Shown piece after piece: positions 36,418 through 45,200 of a stretch of DNA of 64,000 nt (position 1 is its first letter; each line of letters starts with the position of its first letter). The notes beneath the pieces are model-generated. The model was given only the letters and a program-made list of their open reading frames with translations, was not told where the DNA came from and did not search any database. This DNA comes from DASYML01 sp036399835 (GTDB lineage Bacteria; Acidobacteriota; Blastocatellia; Pyrinomonadales; Pyrinomonadaceae). The position numbers and the translations under genes are program-made. Where the stretch lies: positions 35,305-99,304 of the forward strand of contig DASWMI010000192.1 in the NCBI GenBank assembly GCA_036399835.1. Direction: 5' to 3'.

Positions 36418-37197
36418 ATGGCTGAACCAACGCGTATTCGCGCGTTACTGGTGGACGACGAGTCCCTGGCGCGCGAAATGCTCCGTGAGATGCTCAAGGA
36501 TGACGAGGACGTGGAGATTATCGGCGAGTGCGTCAACGGGCGCGAGGCGGTTGAAGTTATTAATGCCGAGATGCCCGACCTCATCTTTCTGGATGTGCAG
36601 ATGCCCGAAATCGGTGGCTTTGAGGTGCTCGAATCGCTCAAGGCCGGGCGGATGCCGCATATCATCTTCGTCACAGCCTATGACCAGTACGCCGTCCGCG
36701 CCTTTGAAGTCCACGCGCTCGACTATCTCTTAAAGCCCTTCGACCGCGAGCGCTTTGAAGCTTCGTGGCAGCGCGCCAAGGCGCAGATTCTGCGCGAGAG
36801 AAACGGCAACCTGGACCAGCGTATCATCGCGCTCCTGGAAGAGCTGAAGGCCGAATCGAAATATCTCGAACGGCTGGTCATCAAATCGGGCGGGCGCATC
36901 TTTTTTCTTGAGGTGGACGAGATAGACTGGATAGAGGCCGAAGGCAACTACGTCTCGGTCCACAGCGGGAAGAAGACGCATCTCCTGCGCGAGACCATCA
37001 GCAGCCTTGAAACCCAGCTTGACCCGAAAAAGTTTGTGCGTATACATCGCTCCTCGATTATCAAGATTGATCGCATACTTGAGCTGCAACCCTGGTTTCA
37101 CGGCGAGTACAAGGTCGTCCTGCAAGACAGCACGCAGCTCACGCTCTCGCGCAGCTACCGCGAAAAATTACAGGAAGCCCTGGGCAAGGTTCTCTAG
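36418..37197 (+). CDS. LytTR-family response regulator
   Basis: A 259-residue two-component response regulator. The receiver domain (about residues 8-120) has the acidic pair DDE at 13-15, the phosphoacceptor D59 in LIFLDVQMP, the conserved Thr in FVTAYDQYA and Lys in LLKPFDRERF. The C-terminal LytTR DNA-binding domain (about 155-255) shows RLVIKSGGRIFFLEVDEIDWIE, GNYVSVHSGKK, and FVRIHRSSIIK. ATG 36418 is preferred over an adjacent upstream GTG at 36415. The gene follows its presumed sensor kinase by 133 bases. Targets usually have paired direct repeats; none was confirmed here. Confidence 0.93.
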   Translation: MAEPTRIRALLVDDESLAREMLREMLKDDEDVEIIGECVNGREAVEVINAEMPDLIFLDVQMPEIGGFEVLESLKAGRMPHIIFVTAYDQYAVRAFEVHALDYLLKPFDRERFEASWQRAKAQILRERNGNLDQRIIALLEELKAESKYLERLVIKSGGRIFFLEVDEIDWIEAEGNYVSVHSGKKTHLLRETISSLETQLDPKKFVRIHRSSIIKIDRILELQPWFHGEYKVVLQDSTQLTLSRSYREKLQEALGKVL

Positions 37198-37683
37198 CTT
37201 AGTCTTCAAGAATCAGCTCGCAGAATCTTGACGCGGAAGCATCCGGACAGAGGAATCAAACAGTCGGGCCAGCGTTGTCGGAAGATAAAAGATAAAGGTT
37301 TTATCTTTCATCTCCGTACCCGTTGTCTTTGTCTGTCTGCGTGTGTCCGGGAGCTGTTCTCTCTCATTCATACTCCCGTCAATGAATGATTTATGCTTGA
37401 TCAAAGCGTTCCTCATCTCCGTCACAGCGAGAGGCCCATCTATCACATCGCCTGGCCCATCCGTCACAAAATTTATCTGTCGCCGAACAACTCTTCGTAT
37501 AACTGTTCACATCTGGACCGGAGTGACCGGATTTCAGAAGTAGCGCGCTGCGGCCCTTCGCGGCTGCATGTCAAAAGCTCGGCCTTCAATTAGTCAACGC
37601 TTCAAGTAGAGCACCTGCATGTTTTCTTTCAAGGAAGAATCGCGCGGCGTTTGATACAAGGAAGCGACTGGGGAGGTGCTCGG
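37198..37683. other. Intergenic region, no gene seen
   Basis: No reading frame with a ribosome site or recognisable protein, and no tRNA. A short AT palindrome (AAAGATAAA / TTTATCTTT at 37288-37308) lies 90 bases after the response-regulator stop and could be a weak hairpin. Confidence 0.6.
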
Positions 37684-38439
37684 ATGAGACTTCGCTACGG
37701 TCTATGCGGTTTTCTTCTGTTGATGACGTTTCCAACGTTTGTCGCAGCCAGTTGTTTTGATAATGGGATTGGTCCAAAGGATCATCCGGCCATCTGCGTC
37801 TATGGGACGGACGATAAATTGGCGAGTCCGGAGAGGGTCGTTGAATTGAAGAGTCCGGACGAGTCGCTGCCGTCTCTCGTTGTCTCTCCTCCTGCGCCCC
37901 TGGCCTTGAAGGACAAGCTCATCAATTCGGCTTACAGGGATGTCTTTCGCCTGCTGCAAGAGAAGAATAGTTGCAGCAATTTCTACGGCGGCGCGGCTCA
38001 TTCCCTGGAAGTCTTAAATAAGCTCGTCGCAAGGCTCAAGAAGGAGACGCTTGCTTCAAAAGCGGGGATAGAGATGTCCGGCGAGACGGTCAACTTCAGC
38101 AATCATCGAACGGGATCTGCTTACAGGTTATTCAAGAGGGCCGTGGTTAATGCCAACGGGCCGTTTTATAAGCAGAAGATTTTTCCGGCTGATGCCTTTG
38201 TCCCTGGCATCGGCAGCTACCAGCCGAACAGCAGGGAAGGCCGCGCGCTGATGCTCCTGCACGAGCTGGCCCACCTGGTCAAAGGGCCGCAGGGCGAGTG
38301 GCTGATTCCAGATGATGGCAACGATGCTCTACGCAGCCAGCAGAACACCATCGCCATTGAAGATGTCTGCGGCGCACAGCTCAAGGGGTTAAAGAAAGCA
38401 GAAGAAAGAGAGCAATTAGCTCGGGAGGTGAAAGAATGA
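37684..38439 (+). CDS. Secreted HExxH protein of unknown family
   Basis: A 251-residue protein with a signal peptide (cleavage near VAAS) and several cysteines (SCFDNG, AICVYG, NSCSNFY). A zinc-metallopeptidase-like HELAH motif lies at residues 193-197 in LMLLHELAHLVKG. It is followed by a polar segment with Glu/Asp candidates for a third ligand (IPDDGN; IEDVCG). No named peptidase family is recognised. The frame extends upstream, but ATG 37684 is preceded by GGGGAGG at proper spacing. Its stop overlaps the next start (ATGA), so it is coupled to a Fis-type regulator. Confidence 0.75.
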   Translation: MRLRYGLCGFLLLMTFPTFVAASCFDNGIGPKDHPAICVYGTDDKLASPERVVELKSPDESLPSLVVSPPAPLALKDKLINSAYRDVFRLLQEKNSCSNFYGGAAHSLEVLNKLVARLKKETLASKAGIEMSGETVNFSNHRTGSAYRLFKRAVVNANGPFYKQKIFPADAFVPGIGSYQPNSREGRALMLLHELAHLVKGPQGEWLIPDDGNDALRSQQNTIAIEDVCGAQLKGLKKAEEREQLAREVKE

Positions 38440-38840
38440 GCGGAACAGCAGTCCGGGATCACCAGGAGATAAGATTACTGGAAGGGGGAAGCTCTGGCGG
38501 CTCGTCCGACGGCGCGGCCTCTGAGAATAAGGTCAAGACCTTAAAGCAACTGGTCGTCAAGCTCTTGCGCGAAGTTCAATCGCTGAACCAGGTCCAGTCT
38601 CTGGAGATTCAGCAGGGCATAGACTTCTATGATGAAGTCAGCCGCTTTGAGATTGACATCATCAAGCGCGCTCTCTTGCACACGGGCGGCAACCAGGTGC
38701 GCGCCGCGCGCCTCCTGAATCTGAAAGTGACGACGCTTAATTCCAAGATCAAGCATTATCAAATTGACCCCGACGCGATAACCATCGGCACGATGCTCCT
38801 GGAGTCCGCCGACGATGAGACCGTGCGCAAACATGCTTAG
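38436..38840 (+). CDS. Fis-type helix-turn-helix protein
   Basis: A 134-residue protein. The first 35 residues are a flexible Gly/Ser-rich tail. Residues about 70-110 form a Fis/NtrC-type HTH_8 domain: SRFEIDIIKRALLHTGGNQ, then VRAARLLNLKVTTLNSKIK as the DNA-binding helix pair. There is no sigma-54 ATPase domain, so it is a stand-alone DNA-binding protein like Fis itself. Its start overlaps the HExxH gene's stop by four bases. The combination of a small Fis-like regulator with an exported metallopeptidase-like protein is unexplained. No ribosome site separate from the coupled gene is needed. Confidence 0.8.
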   Translation: MSGTAVRDHQEIRLLEGGSSGGSSDGAASENKVKTLKQLVVKLLREVQSLNQVQSLEIQQGIDFYDEVSRFEIDIIKRALLHTGGNQVRAARLLNLKVTTLNSKIKHYQIDPDAITIGTMLLESADDETVRKHA

Positions 38841-38906
38841 CGCAAAACCTGCCTGACTCTAAAAACGCTGGCGGCGCGCAGCCATTAACACGGAAGACCG
38901 CACTCA

Positions 38907-38972
38907 GGGCGCAAAGAGAGTGTGAGAAAGAGAAGAGAATTGTTCTCTCTTTCTCACACTCTTTCTGCGCCC
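38907..38972. repeat. Long intergenic inverted repeat
   Basis: 27-nt arms (38907-38933 and 38946-38972) match with two or three mismatches and enclose 12 nt. The arms are purine-rich on one side (GGGCGCAAAGAGAG...). The wording resembles the palindrome at 10.2 kb, and CTCTCTTTATCTGCG follows, as in small dispersed repeats. It lies between convergent genes and could also act as a transcription block. Confidence 0.65.
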
Positions 38973-39049
38973 TCTCTTTATCTGCGTTGCAGGTGGCCTC
39001 AGCGAGAGTTGCCGCGCCGGACCTCTGGTTTGATGATGAGAGGCTGGTC

Positions 39050-39970
39050 CTAATTTTTAGTCGCGGGCGGGAGCGGGTTGAGCACTTCGAGCACGACGCG
39101 CCATGTGCCGTCCCGCTGCTTCTTCCAAATCCTCATGTAATTACCCGACTCGCCAGTGCTCTTCGCATCAACAGCCTTGAGTTCGTAAGTCCCGTAGGCG
39201 TATCCCAGATCGCCGGAGCGCGCGACATCGGATTTGACTGGCTGCCACGAGAGCACGCCAGGCGAGGAAGCTAGGCTGGACATTGCGGCCTCCCTACCGA
39301 TAAAAGGAAAAGCGCCTTCCCTGTAGAGCCTGATGTCCGCCGCGGCGAACGAAGAAAAAGCTCCTGCGAAACCCTGCGCCGCGGCAGAGCGCGAAAATTC
39401 TCTCTCCCTTTCGATGAGCGTCGCGCGTTCGGCTTCGACCTCGACACGCTTGCCAGCTCGCCACGCGCCCTTGCCGGAGTAAGCCTTTGGCTGCCAGGCG
39501 ACGGCTGCGCTCGTTGGCGCGGGGTTGCTGATGCCGAGGTCTATGACGAACTTCCAATGGCCGTCCGGCTGCTTTTTCCAGACCGTCACAAAGTTGCCGT
39601 AAGCGACAGGCTTTTCGTCCGCGGCGTCCTGCCTGAACTCCCAGGGACCCGTCGTATAGCCCATGTCGCCCGCCTGCGAGATGTCCGCAAAGATCGGTTG
39701 CCACGAGAGCAGAGGCTTTTTCTGGCTGGCAGGCACGGGGTGGTCCAGTAGCCACTTCCTCCCGTTGACGGCATGTGGGCGAAAGAGCGTGCCGTCGTCT
39801 GCGATAAAAGAGAGAAAGGCCGTGCGCGTGCCGTGTTCGGCAGCAGACTTGGCGAAGGCTCGCTCCGTTTCGACCAGCGAGCGCAGCTCGCCTGAGAGGT
39901 TCGCTTTTTGAGCCGGCGCGACCGACGCCAGTAGAAAGAAGAGCATTAAGGGGATCAGATTTTTCTTCAT
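39050..39970 (-). CDS. Secreted protein with two tandem NTF2-like domains
   Basis: A 306-residue protein with a signal peptide (cleavage near SVAPAQ). Two related NTF2/DUF4440-like domains follow. The first, about residues 30-155, opens LVETERAFAKSAAEHGTR and closes VTVWKKQPDGHWKFVIDLG. The second, about 180-300, opens LIEREREFSRSAAAQGF and closes MRIWKKQRDGTWRVVLEVL. Shared internal motifs are LSWQP plus SGDLGYAYG or AGDMGYTTG. The repeat indicates an internal duplication. Its function is unknown; no catalytic set is obvious. ATG 39970 is supported by GGAGTTCATC just upstream; longer in-frame starts are not needed. Confidence 0.83.
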   Translation of the reverse strand: MKKNLIPLMLFFLLASVAPAQKANLSGELRSLVETERAFAKSAAEHGTRTAFLSFIADDGTLFRPHAVNGRKWLLDHPVPASQKKPLLSWQPIFADISQAGDMGYTTGPWEFRQDAADEKPVAYGNFVTVWKKQPDGHWKFVIDLGISNPAPTSAAVAWQPKAYSGKGAWRAGKRVEVEAERATLIEREREFSRSAAAQGFAGAFSSFAAADIRLYREGAFPFIGREAAMSSLASSPGVLSWQPVKSDVARSGDLGYAYGTYELKAVDAKSTGESGNYMRIWKKQRDGTWRVVLEVLNPLPPATKN

Positions 39971-40182
39971 GATGAACTCCGGGAAAGAGATTTTCATCAG
40001 GTGTATTCGTCAACGCCGCGCCAAAAGTTTCCCTTAATTTACATCACAAGAGGTTTGGGAAGGGTCAGCAAACGGATTGGCCGCGCCGCCCTCTCGTCAA
40101 TGATGAAGAGATGGGAGCTGGTCCATAAAATCATCAGGGAGCGGCCCTCGCCCTTTCGTGCGGCAGCATCAAGCGAGGCGCA

Positions 40183-40425
40183 TCACTCCTGCTTCTTACG
40201 TCTCAGGCTGAGGATGCCATAGAGGCTAATCAAAGCCCAGGCCGCTTCAATCAAGATGAGTCCGGTCTGGCCCGTCCACAGCGCTGCATAGAAAAGCAGA
40301 GCGCCGCCAAGAAAATTCATCAGCAGATAAGCCAGCCCGTCCGAGGATAAATATTTAAGCCGCTGCCCCGCGTAGGCCAGCAGGACCAGCGCCGCGCCGA
40401 TGATTGAGATGGCCTGCTTGAACAT
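40183..40425 (-). CDS. Small membrane protein of the CBU_0592-like type
   Basis: An 80-residue protein with about three membrane segments (IIGAALVLLAYAGQR; GLAYLLMNFLGGALLFYAAL; GLILIEAAWALISLYGIL) and a basic C-terminal tail. The YL.MN..G...L...A...Q.G....E..W.LIS pattern resembles the small CBU_0592-like membrane family found in many Gram-negatives. Function unknown. No strong ribosome site is seen before ATG 40425. Confidence 0.78.
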   Translation of the reverse strand: MFKQAISIIGAALVLLAYAGQRLKYLSSDGLAYLLMNFLGGALLFYAALWTGQTGLILIEAAWALISLYGILSLRRKKQE

Positions 40426-40534
40426 ATCGTGTGAATCTAAGAATCATCGGCTCGGGCACTGGACCATTTCGTCGGAGGGCGCTCAATCTGCCCCGTGCTG
40501 GAAGATTAAAGACAACACTCGCGCTCGACAGGCT

Positions 40535-40783
40535 TCACTGGCTGCTACTCTCTTCAGCTAAACGCGCTTCGGCTTCGGCCTCATCTTTTTTCTTGGTCCA
40601 CATTTCCGCCATCTGGTTCGCTTCGTCTAAGGTCAGGTTGTCGTAAATATCCGCGTTGTCCTGGACCACTCCGTCTTCCAGTTCAAGCACTTCCCAATCG
40701 GAAGCGTTCGGGTCGGCTCCCCGGCGGCCAGGCGTGACCCTCACCTCGTATGACACGTCAGGCTGTTTCTCTTGCTCATCCAT
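40535..40783 (-). CDS. Small acidic soluble protein
   Basis: An 82-residue acidic protein with no membrane segment. YEVRVTPGRRGADPNASDWEV and LELEDGVVQDNADIYDNLTLDEANQ suggest a compact beta-alpha fold followed by an acidic helix (MAEMWTKKKDEAEAEARLAEE). ATG 40783 is preceded by AAAGG; ATG 40801 is possible but has no ribosome site. No family is recognised. Confidence 0.72.
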   Translation of the reverse strand: MDEQEKQPDVSYEVRVTPGRRGADPNASDWEVLELEDGVVQDNADIYDNLTLDEANQMAEMWTKKKDEAEAEARLAEESSSQ

Positions 40784-40801
40784 CAAACTTTTACCTTTCA
40801 T

Positions 40802-41407
40802 GATTCAAAATTTTTGCTGCTGCTTCGGTTGATTGCTCTCTTTTCCAGAGCCACGCTGATTTAAGATGAATTGCTGCCTCTTGGCAAGTGCGTTTTAATC
40901 GCGCCGGCCCTTTGTCCTTGAACAATCATCTGCCTCTTCGGATTCTTAATTCTTGACTTAAATGTAAATTCTGGTAATTACTCATTCATCAAGGCCGGGA
41001 TAGCTTCTCGCAGTATCCGCTAAAGACAAACGAGAGCAGGCCTGCTCCCTGGCGAGAGTTGGCAGCCCGCGAGTGTGGATAGCCACAGTTGCATGAGGGG
41101 GCGCAGACGCCTGACGGACAGCGGTTATTACATACGGGCGTTGTCCCTGGCCGCCTGTCAATGTTTCTCTCATTCCTTGATAATCCGCGCCGAGGTGATA
41201 AAGATTAACGGCCCGTTTGAATCGAAGATGCAATTTGCAAAGCGCGCGCGGCGCAGCTTGAAGCGAGGGCCGTCGGCCTGTTGCGCAAAAAGAGGACCGA
41301 TGCCAGTCAAGTATGCATCTCCTCGGCAAGGCAGATGTCTTGCACTTTGAAATCAGCTCTAACATCACTTGCTTCTTTCAACCGATGATGCGAGGTCAGC
41401 TCTGAAG
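40802..41407. other. Intergenic region, no gene supported
   Basis: About 600 bases. Open frames occur on both strands, but none has a ribosome site, a recognisable domain or plausible composition. It could hold a decayed gene; nothing specific can be named. Confidence 0.5.
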
Positions 41408-42220
41408 ATGCGGCCCTTTCTCAGCATAAAATTCTCTCTGCTGCTCGTCCTGCTCGTTTTAACTAACGCCTGCCGTTATCAATCTTCGCTCCGTGCGCAT
41501 GCAGAGCGTCCGGCTTCGCCCGCGCCCGAAGTCGGCTGGAATGATGTGGACCGCGACGGCCTGCCGGACCGCGCACAGTTGCGCTCCTTCAACGATCGCG
41601 AAAACTTTCGACAGTGGTTTACGGCTATCGCAGAGCTACAGTTTTATCATCTGAGCGACGCATGGAACGAGGACCAGCGCGACTGCGCGGGGTTGGTCCG
41701 GTTTGCCTGGCGCGAGGCGCTGAGGCCGCACGACCGCGCCTGGTTTCGCAAGATGGGCGCGAGCTACGCGCCGCTCGCGCCCGATGTGCGCGGCATCAGC
41801 CTTGAGCGAGGACCGCTCGGGGAAAAACTCTTTCGCACCAGATTCGGCTCGTTCAAGGAGACGGACCTTGAAGACGGCACGTTTTCGGAGTTTGCGGACG
41901 CGCGCACGCTCAAGGATTTCAACAGCGTCTTCATCAGCCGCGACCGCCGCCAGGCAGAGGCGGGCGATCTTATCTTCTTTTATCAACCATGGGTCCAGAA
42001 GTTTCCCTATCACGTGATGGTTTTTCTGGGAGCGCCGCGGGAAAACGCGGAGCAGGCGGGCGACTGGGTGGTTTATCACACGGGCGCGTCCGCGACCGAT
42101 GCGGGCACAATCAAGAAGGTGCGTCTCTCTACGCTCGACGAGCACCCCGACCCGCGCTGGCGACCCGTCCCCTCGAATCGCAATTTTGTAGGATTCTACC
42201 GGCTCAAAATTCTTCAATAA
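41408..42220 (+). CDS. DUF1175 (YfaT-like) lipoprotein
   Basis: A 270-residue protein with a lipobox (LTNAC) at about residues 18-22, so probably lipid-anchored. The body matches the DUF1175/YfaT family: EDQRDCAGLVRFAWREALRPHD around residue 90, GDLIFFYQPW and PYHVMVFLG near 190-210, and WVVYHTG. The Cys in DCAGLVRF and the His residues later on are reminiscent of NlpC/P60 peptidases, the fold suggested by the pattern, but activity is not shown. In E. coli yfaT neighbours the alpha-2-macroglobulin gene yfaS; here too a macroglobulin gene follows 30 bases later. ATG 41408 is preferred over an upstream TTG at 41369 because the lipoprotein signal starts there. Confidence 0.87.
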   Translation: MRPFLSIKFSLLLVLLVLTNACRYQSSLRAHAERPASPAPEVGWNDVDRDGLPDRAQLRSFNDRENFRQWFTAIAELQFYHLSDAWNEDQRDCAGLVRFAWREALRPHDRAWFRKMGASYAPLAPDVRGISLERGPLGEKLFRTRFGSFKETDLEDGTFSEFADARTLKDFNSVFISRDRRQAEAGDLIFFYQPWVQKFPYHVMVFLGAPRENAEQAGDWVVYHTGASATDAGTIKKVRLSTLDEHPDPRWRPVPSNRNFVGFYRLKILQ

Positions 42221-42221
42221 G

Positions 42222-42240
42222 AGTCTGAGACTCTCAGACT
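42222..42240. promoter_or_regulatory. Near-perfect dyad before the macroglobulin gene
   Basis: AGTCTGAGA (42222-42230), one base, then TCTCAGACT (42232-42240) form a perfect 9-bp dyad between the DUF1175 stop and the macroglobulin start. It may be an operator or a small RNA hairpin affecting translation of the downstream gene. Confidence 0.4.
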
Positions 42241-42250
42241 TTGAGGCCCT

Positions 42251-45200
42251 ATGATGCGCAGAAACATTTTCACGTCCGTCGCCTGTTATCTGGCGATTAT
42301 TGCTCTGGTGCTTGTCTTCTCGGTGCTGCGCGTGCGCACACAGAACCGCTTCGCGGCCCAGACCGCGCCCGAGACACTGCCGGAATACCCTGTCGAAAAG
42401 AGGCCGCCGGACGAGAACGCCAAGCCCTTCTTCTCGCTCATGACCAATCATACTTACGGCACGAGCGACCGCGCGCGTATCTGGGTCAACTATCGCGGGC
42501 TGGACCAGTTGGACTTTCGCGTCTATCGCGTCAAAGACCCTGTCAAGTTTTTCCGCCAGCTTGAGAATCCGCATCAGGTCGGCGTGGACGAAGAGCAGGA
42601 GGTCGGCGAATCTATCAAGCGCAAACCGACTTTTCTGGAGAAGCTGCGCGCCTTCAAGAGCAGAATCTACGGCTCCATCAAGTCTTACATACGCGCGCAG
42701 CTCCAGCGCGATTCGCGCAAGAGCTTTAACCGGAAATTCCGCGCCGAAGAGGAAGACGATACGAGCAATCGCACGCCTCTCAACGTCGCAGACTATGCGC
42801 GCGTCCCCTTGCTCAACCCGGACCAGATGGTTTCGAGCTGGCGCGAAAAGCTCCCGCCGCTCGAAGACGCTTACGACCGCCGGATGATCTCGCTCGGAAA
42901 GCGCGAGCCGGGCGTCTACCTCGTCGAAGCCGTCAACGCAGACCTGCGCGCCTTTGGCGTCGTGCTCGTCACGGACCTGGCAATGGTCCAGAAAACTTCG
43001 AGCGACGGGCAGATGCTGGTCTACGCGATTGACCGTAAATCGGGTGCGCCGCGCGAAGGCGTGCGCGTGGAGATGAGCGTCGGGACAAAGACCCTTCAGA
43101 CGGGGACGACGGACAAGCAGGGACTCCTGAGGACGAAGCTCGAAAAGCCGAAAGTGAAAGTGGAGGATGAAGGGGGAGCTACTGAGGACGCCGGGGGCGG
43201 TGATGCGTCTGCGGACGAAACGGCGGCGACGGATGAAGAGACGACGAGTCCTTATCTCATCATGGCGACGTCGAATGAGAACTTCGCTATCTCGGACCTG
43301 GACTCTTTTTACTTCGCCGAGGGAGACGGCGAAGAGGGCGTTGACTCGAATCTGACCAGTTACATCTACACGGACCGCCCAGTCTACAGACCCGAACAGA
43401 AGGTCTACTTCAAGGGCATTCTGCGCAGCCTAACGGAAAAGGGCTATCAGATGGTTGATGGCGACGCGTTGACTCTGACGATTGACGACCCGACCGGCAC
43501 GCAGGTCTTTGAAAAGAAGTTGACGCTTTCTTCGCGCGGGACTTTTAGCGGCGAGTTCGATCTGCCGGAGGAAGCTCCGCTCGGCTCTTACAACGTCAAA
43601 GCGCAGGTCGGAGAGTCGCAGGCGACAGGCTATTTTGAAGTGCAGGAATACAAGAAGCCCGAGTTTAAGGTCAACGTCTCGGTCCAGCAGCAGTATGTCA
43701 ACGTCGGCGCTCCAGCGAAATTCACAGTCAGCGGTCGCTATTTCTTCGGCGCTCCGGTCGCGCGCGCGGAGGTCAAGTATTACATCTATCGCTCGCGTTA
43801 CTATTCATGGTGGGGCGGCGATGGGAGCGATGACGAGAGCGAGAATCTGGGTATCCAGAGCGAGCCGGAAGAGGAGAGCAGCTCGGCTTATGGAGGCTAT
43901 GGCGACGAGATGGTCCAGGAAGGCGAAGGCAAGCTGGACGCGCAGGGTCGCTTCGATGTTGACTTTAAAGTGCCGCAGGCGGACGAGAAGGACGCCTGGG
44001 ATTATACCTACCGCCTCGAAGCTCAGGTCACGGATGCCTCTCGCCGGACGATGGACGGCGCGGCCAGCTTTGTTGGCATACGCGGCAACACGGTCGCTTA
44101 TGCCAGCCCCGAGCGCTATGTTTATTATCAGGGCGACAATGCCAAAATTCTGGTCACGGCGAAGGACTACGAGGGCCGCCCTGTTGCCACGCGCGTCAAG
44201 CTGACATTCTTCGAGCGGCGCTGGGAGAAGGTCGTGCGCCGGACAGAGTACGGCGACGAGTATCCTGATTATGACCTGCACGAGCGCGAATTGTCGTCCG
44301 GCTCTGTGGAGACCAACCAGCAGGGCGAAGCGAGCTTTGACTATATGGTCCAAATCCCCGGCAGCGTACACATCAAGACCGCCATTGAAGAGAACGGCAG
44401 GCAGGTAACTTCCGAGGGCGGCTCGATCTGGGTCGCGGACCGCGGCAACCAGTGGTCAGATGTCTCTTATGATGAAGAAGGCACGATCAAGCTCGTCCCC
44501 GACAAGAAAACTTATCGCGCGGGCGAGACCGCACATGTCCTCGCGCTCCTGCCGACGGACAGGGCGCATCTGCTGGTGACGACGGAGCTGATGAGCGTGA
44601 TGACCGTTCAGGAGATAAGCTCGACAGGCCGCGCAGTCATCATAGACGTGCCCATCGAAGCACGCTACGCGCCGAACGTCTTCCTGGACGTGACCTATGT
44701 CAAGAACGGCGATATGTACACGCAGGAGCAGGTACTGGTCGTGCCCGCGCGCGATAAATTGCTGAACCTGCAAATCATCCCGAATAAGAAGGAGTACAAA
44801 CCGCGCGAGACGGCCTCGTACACGGTGCTCGCGCGCAACTCCGACGGCTCTCCCGCGCAGGGCGCGGAAGTCAGCCTCGGCGTCGTTGATGAATCCATCT
44901 ACAGCGTCGCGCCGGAATCCGTCGAAGACATTCGCAGGGTCTTTTACGGCCAGCGTTACAACCAGGTCCAGACAAGCTTTTCAATCAACTATCACTTTAC
45001 GGGCTACGCCGGAAAGAAGCCGATTGAGCTGGCCCAGAACAAGAAGGCTTACCAGTTGGCCGACTTTAAAAACGAGGGCGAGCTGGTCAATCCGCTGATT
45101 CGCAAGATTTTCAAAGACACAGCCTTCTGGCAGGCCGCGGCTGTGACGGGCGCGGACGGCAAGGCGACAGTCAAGTTTGACCTGCCCGACAACCTGACCA

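Noticed and set aside
37288..37308. AT-rich palindrome as a terminator for the LytTR gene
   Set aside because: The stem has almost no G-C pairs and lies 90 bases after the stop.
40982..41368. Overlapping open frames on both strands in the gap before the DUF1175 gene
   Set aside because: No ribosome site, no domain, and unlike the codon use of neighbouring genes.
41636..42574. A 312-residue open frame antisense across the DUF1175 and macroglobulin genes
   Set aside because: Both sense genes are clearly real; the antisense translation is Arg-rich and featureless.
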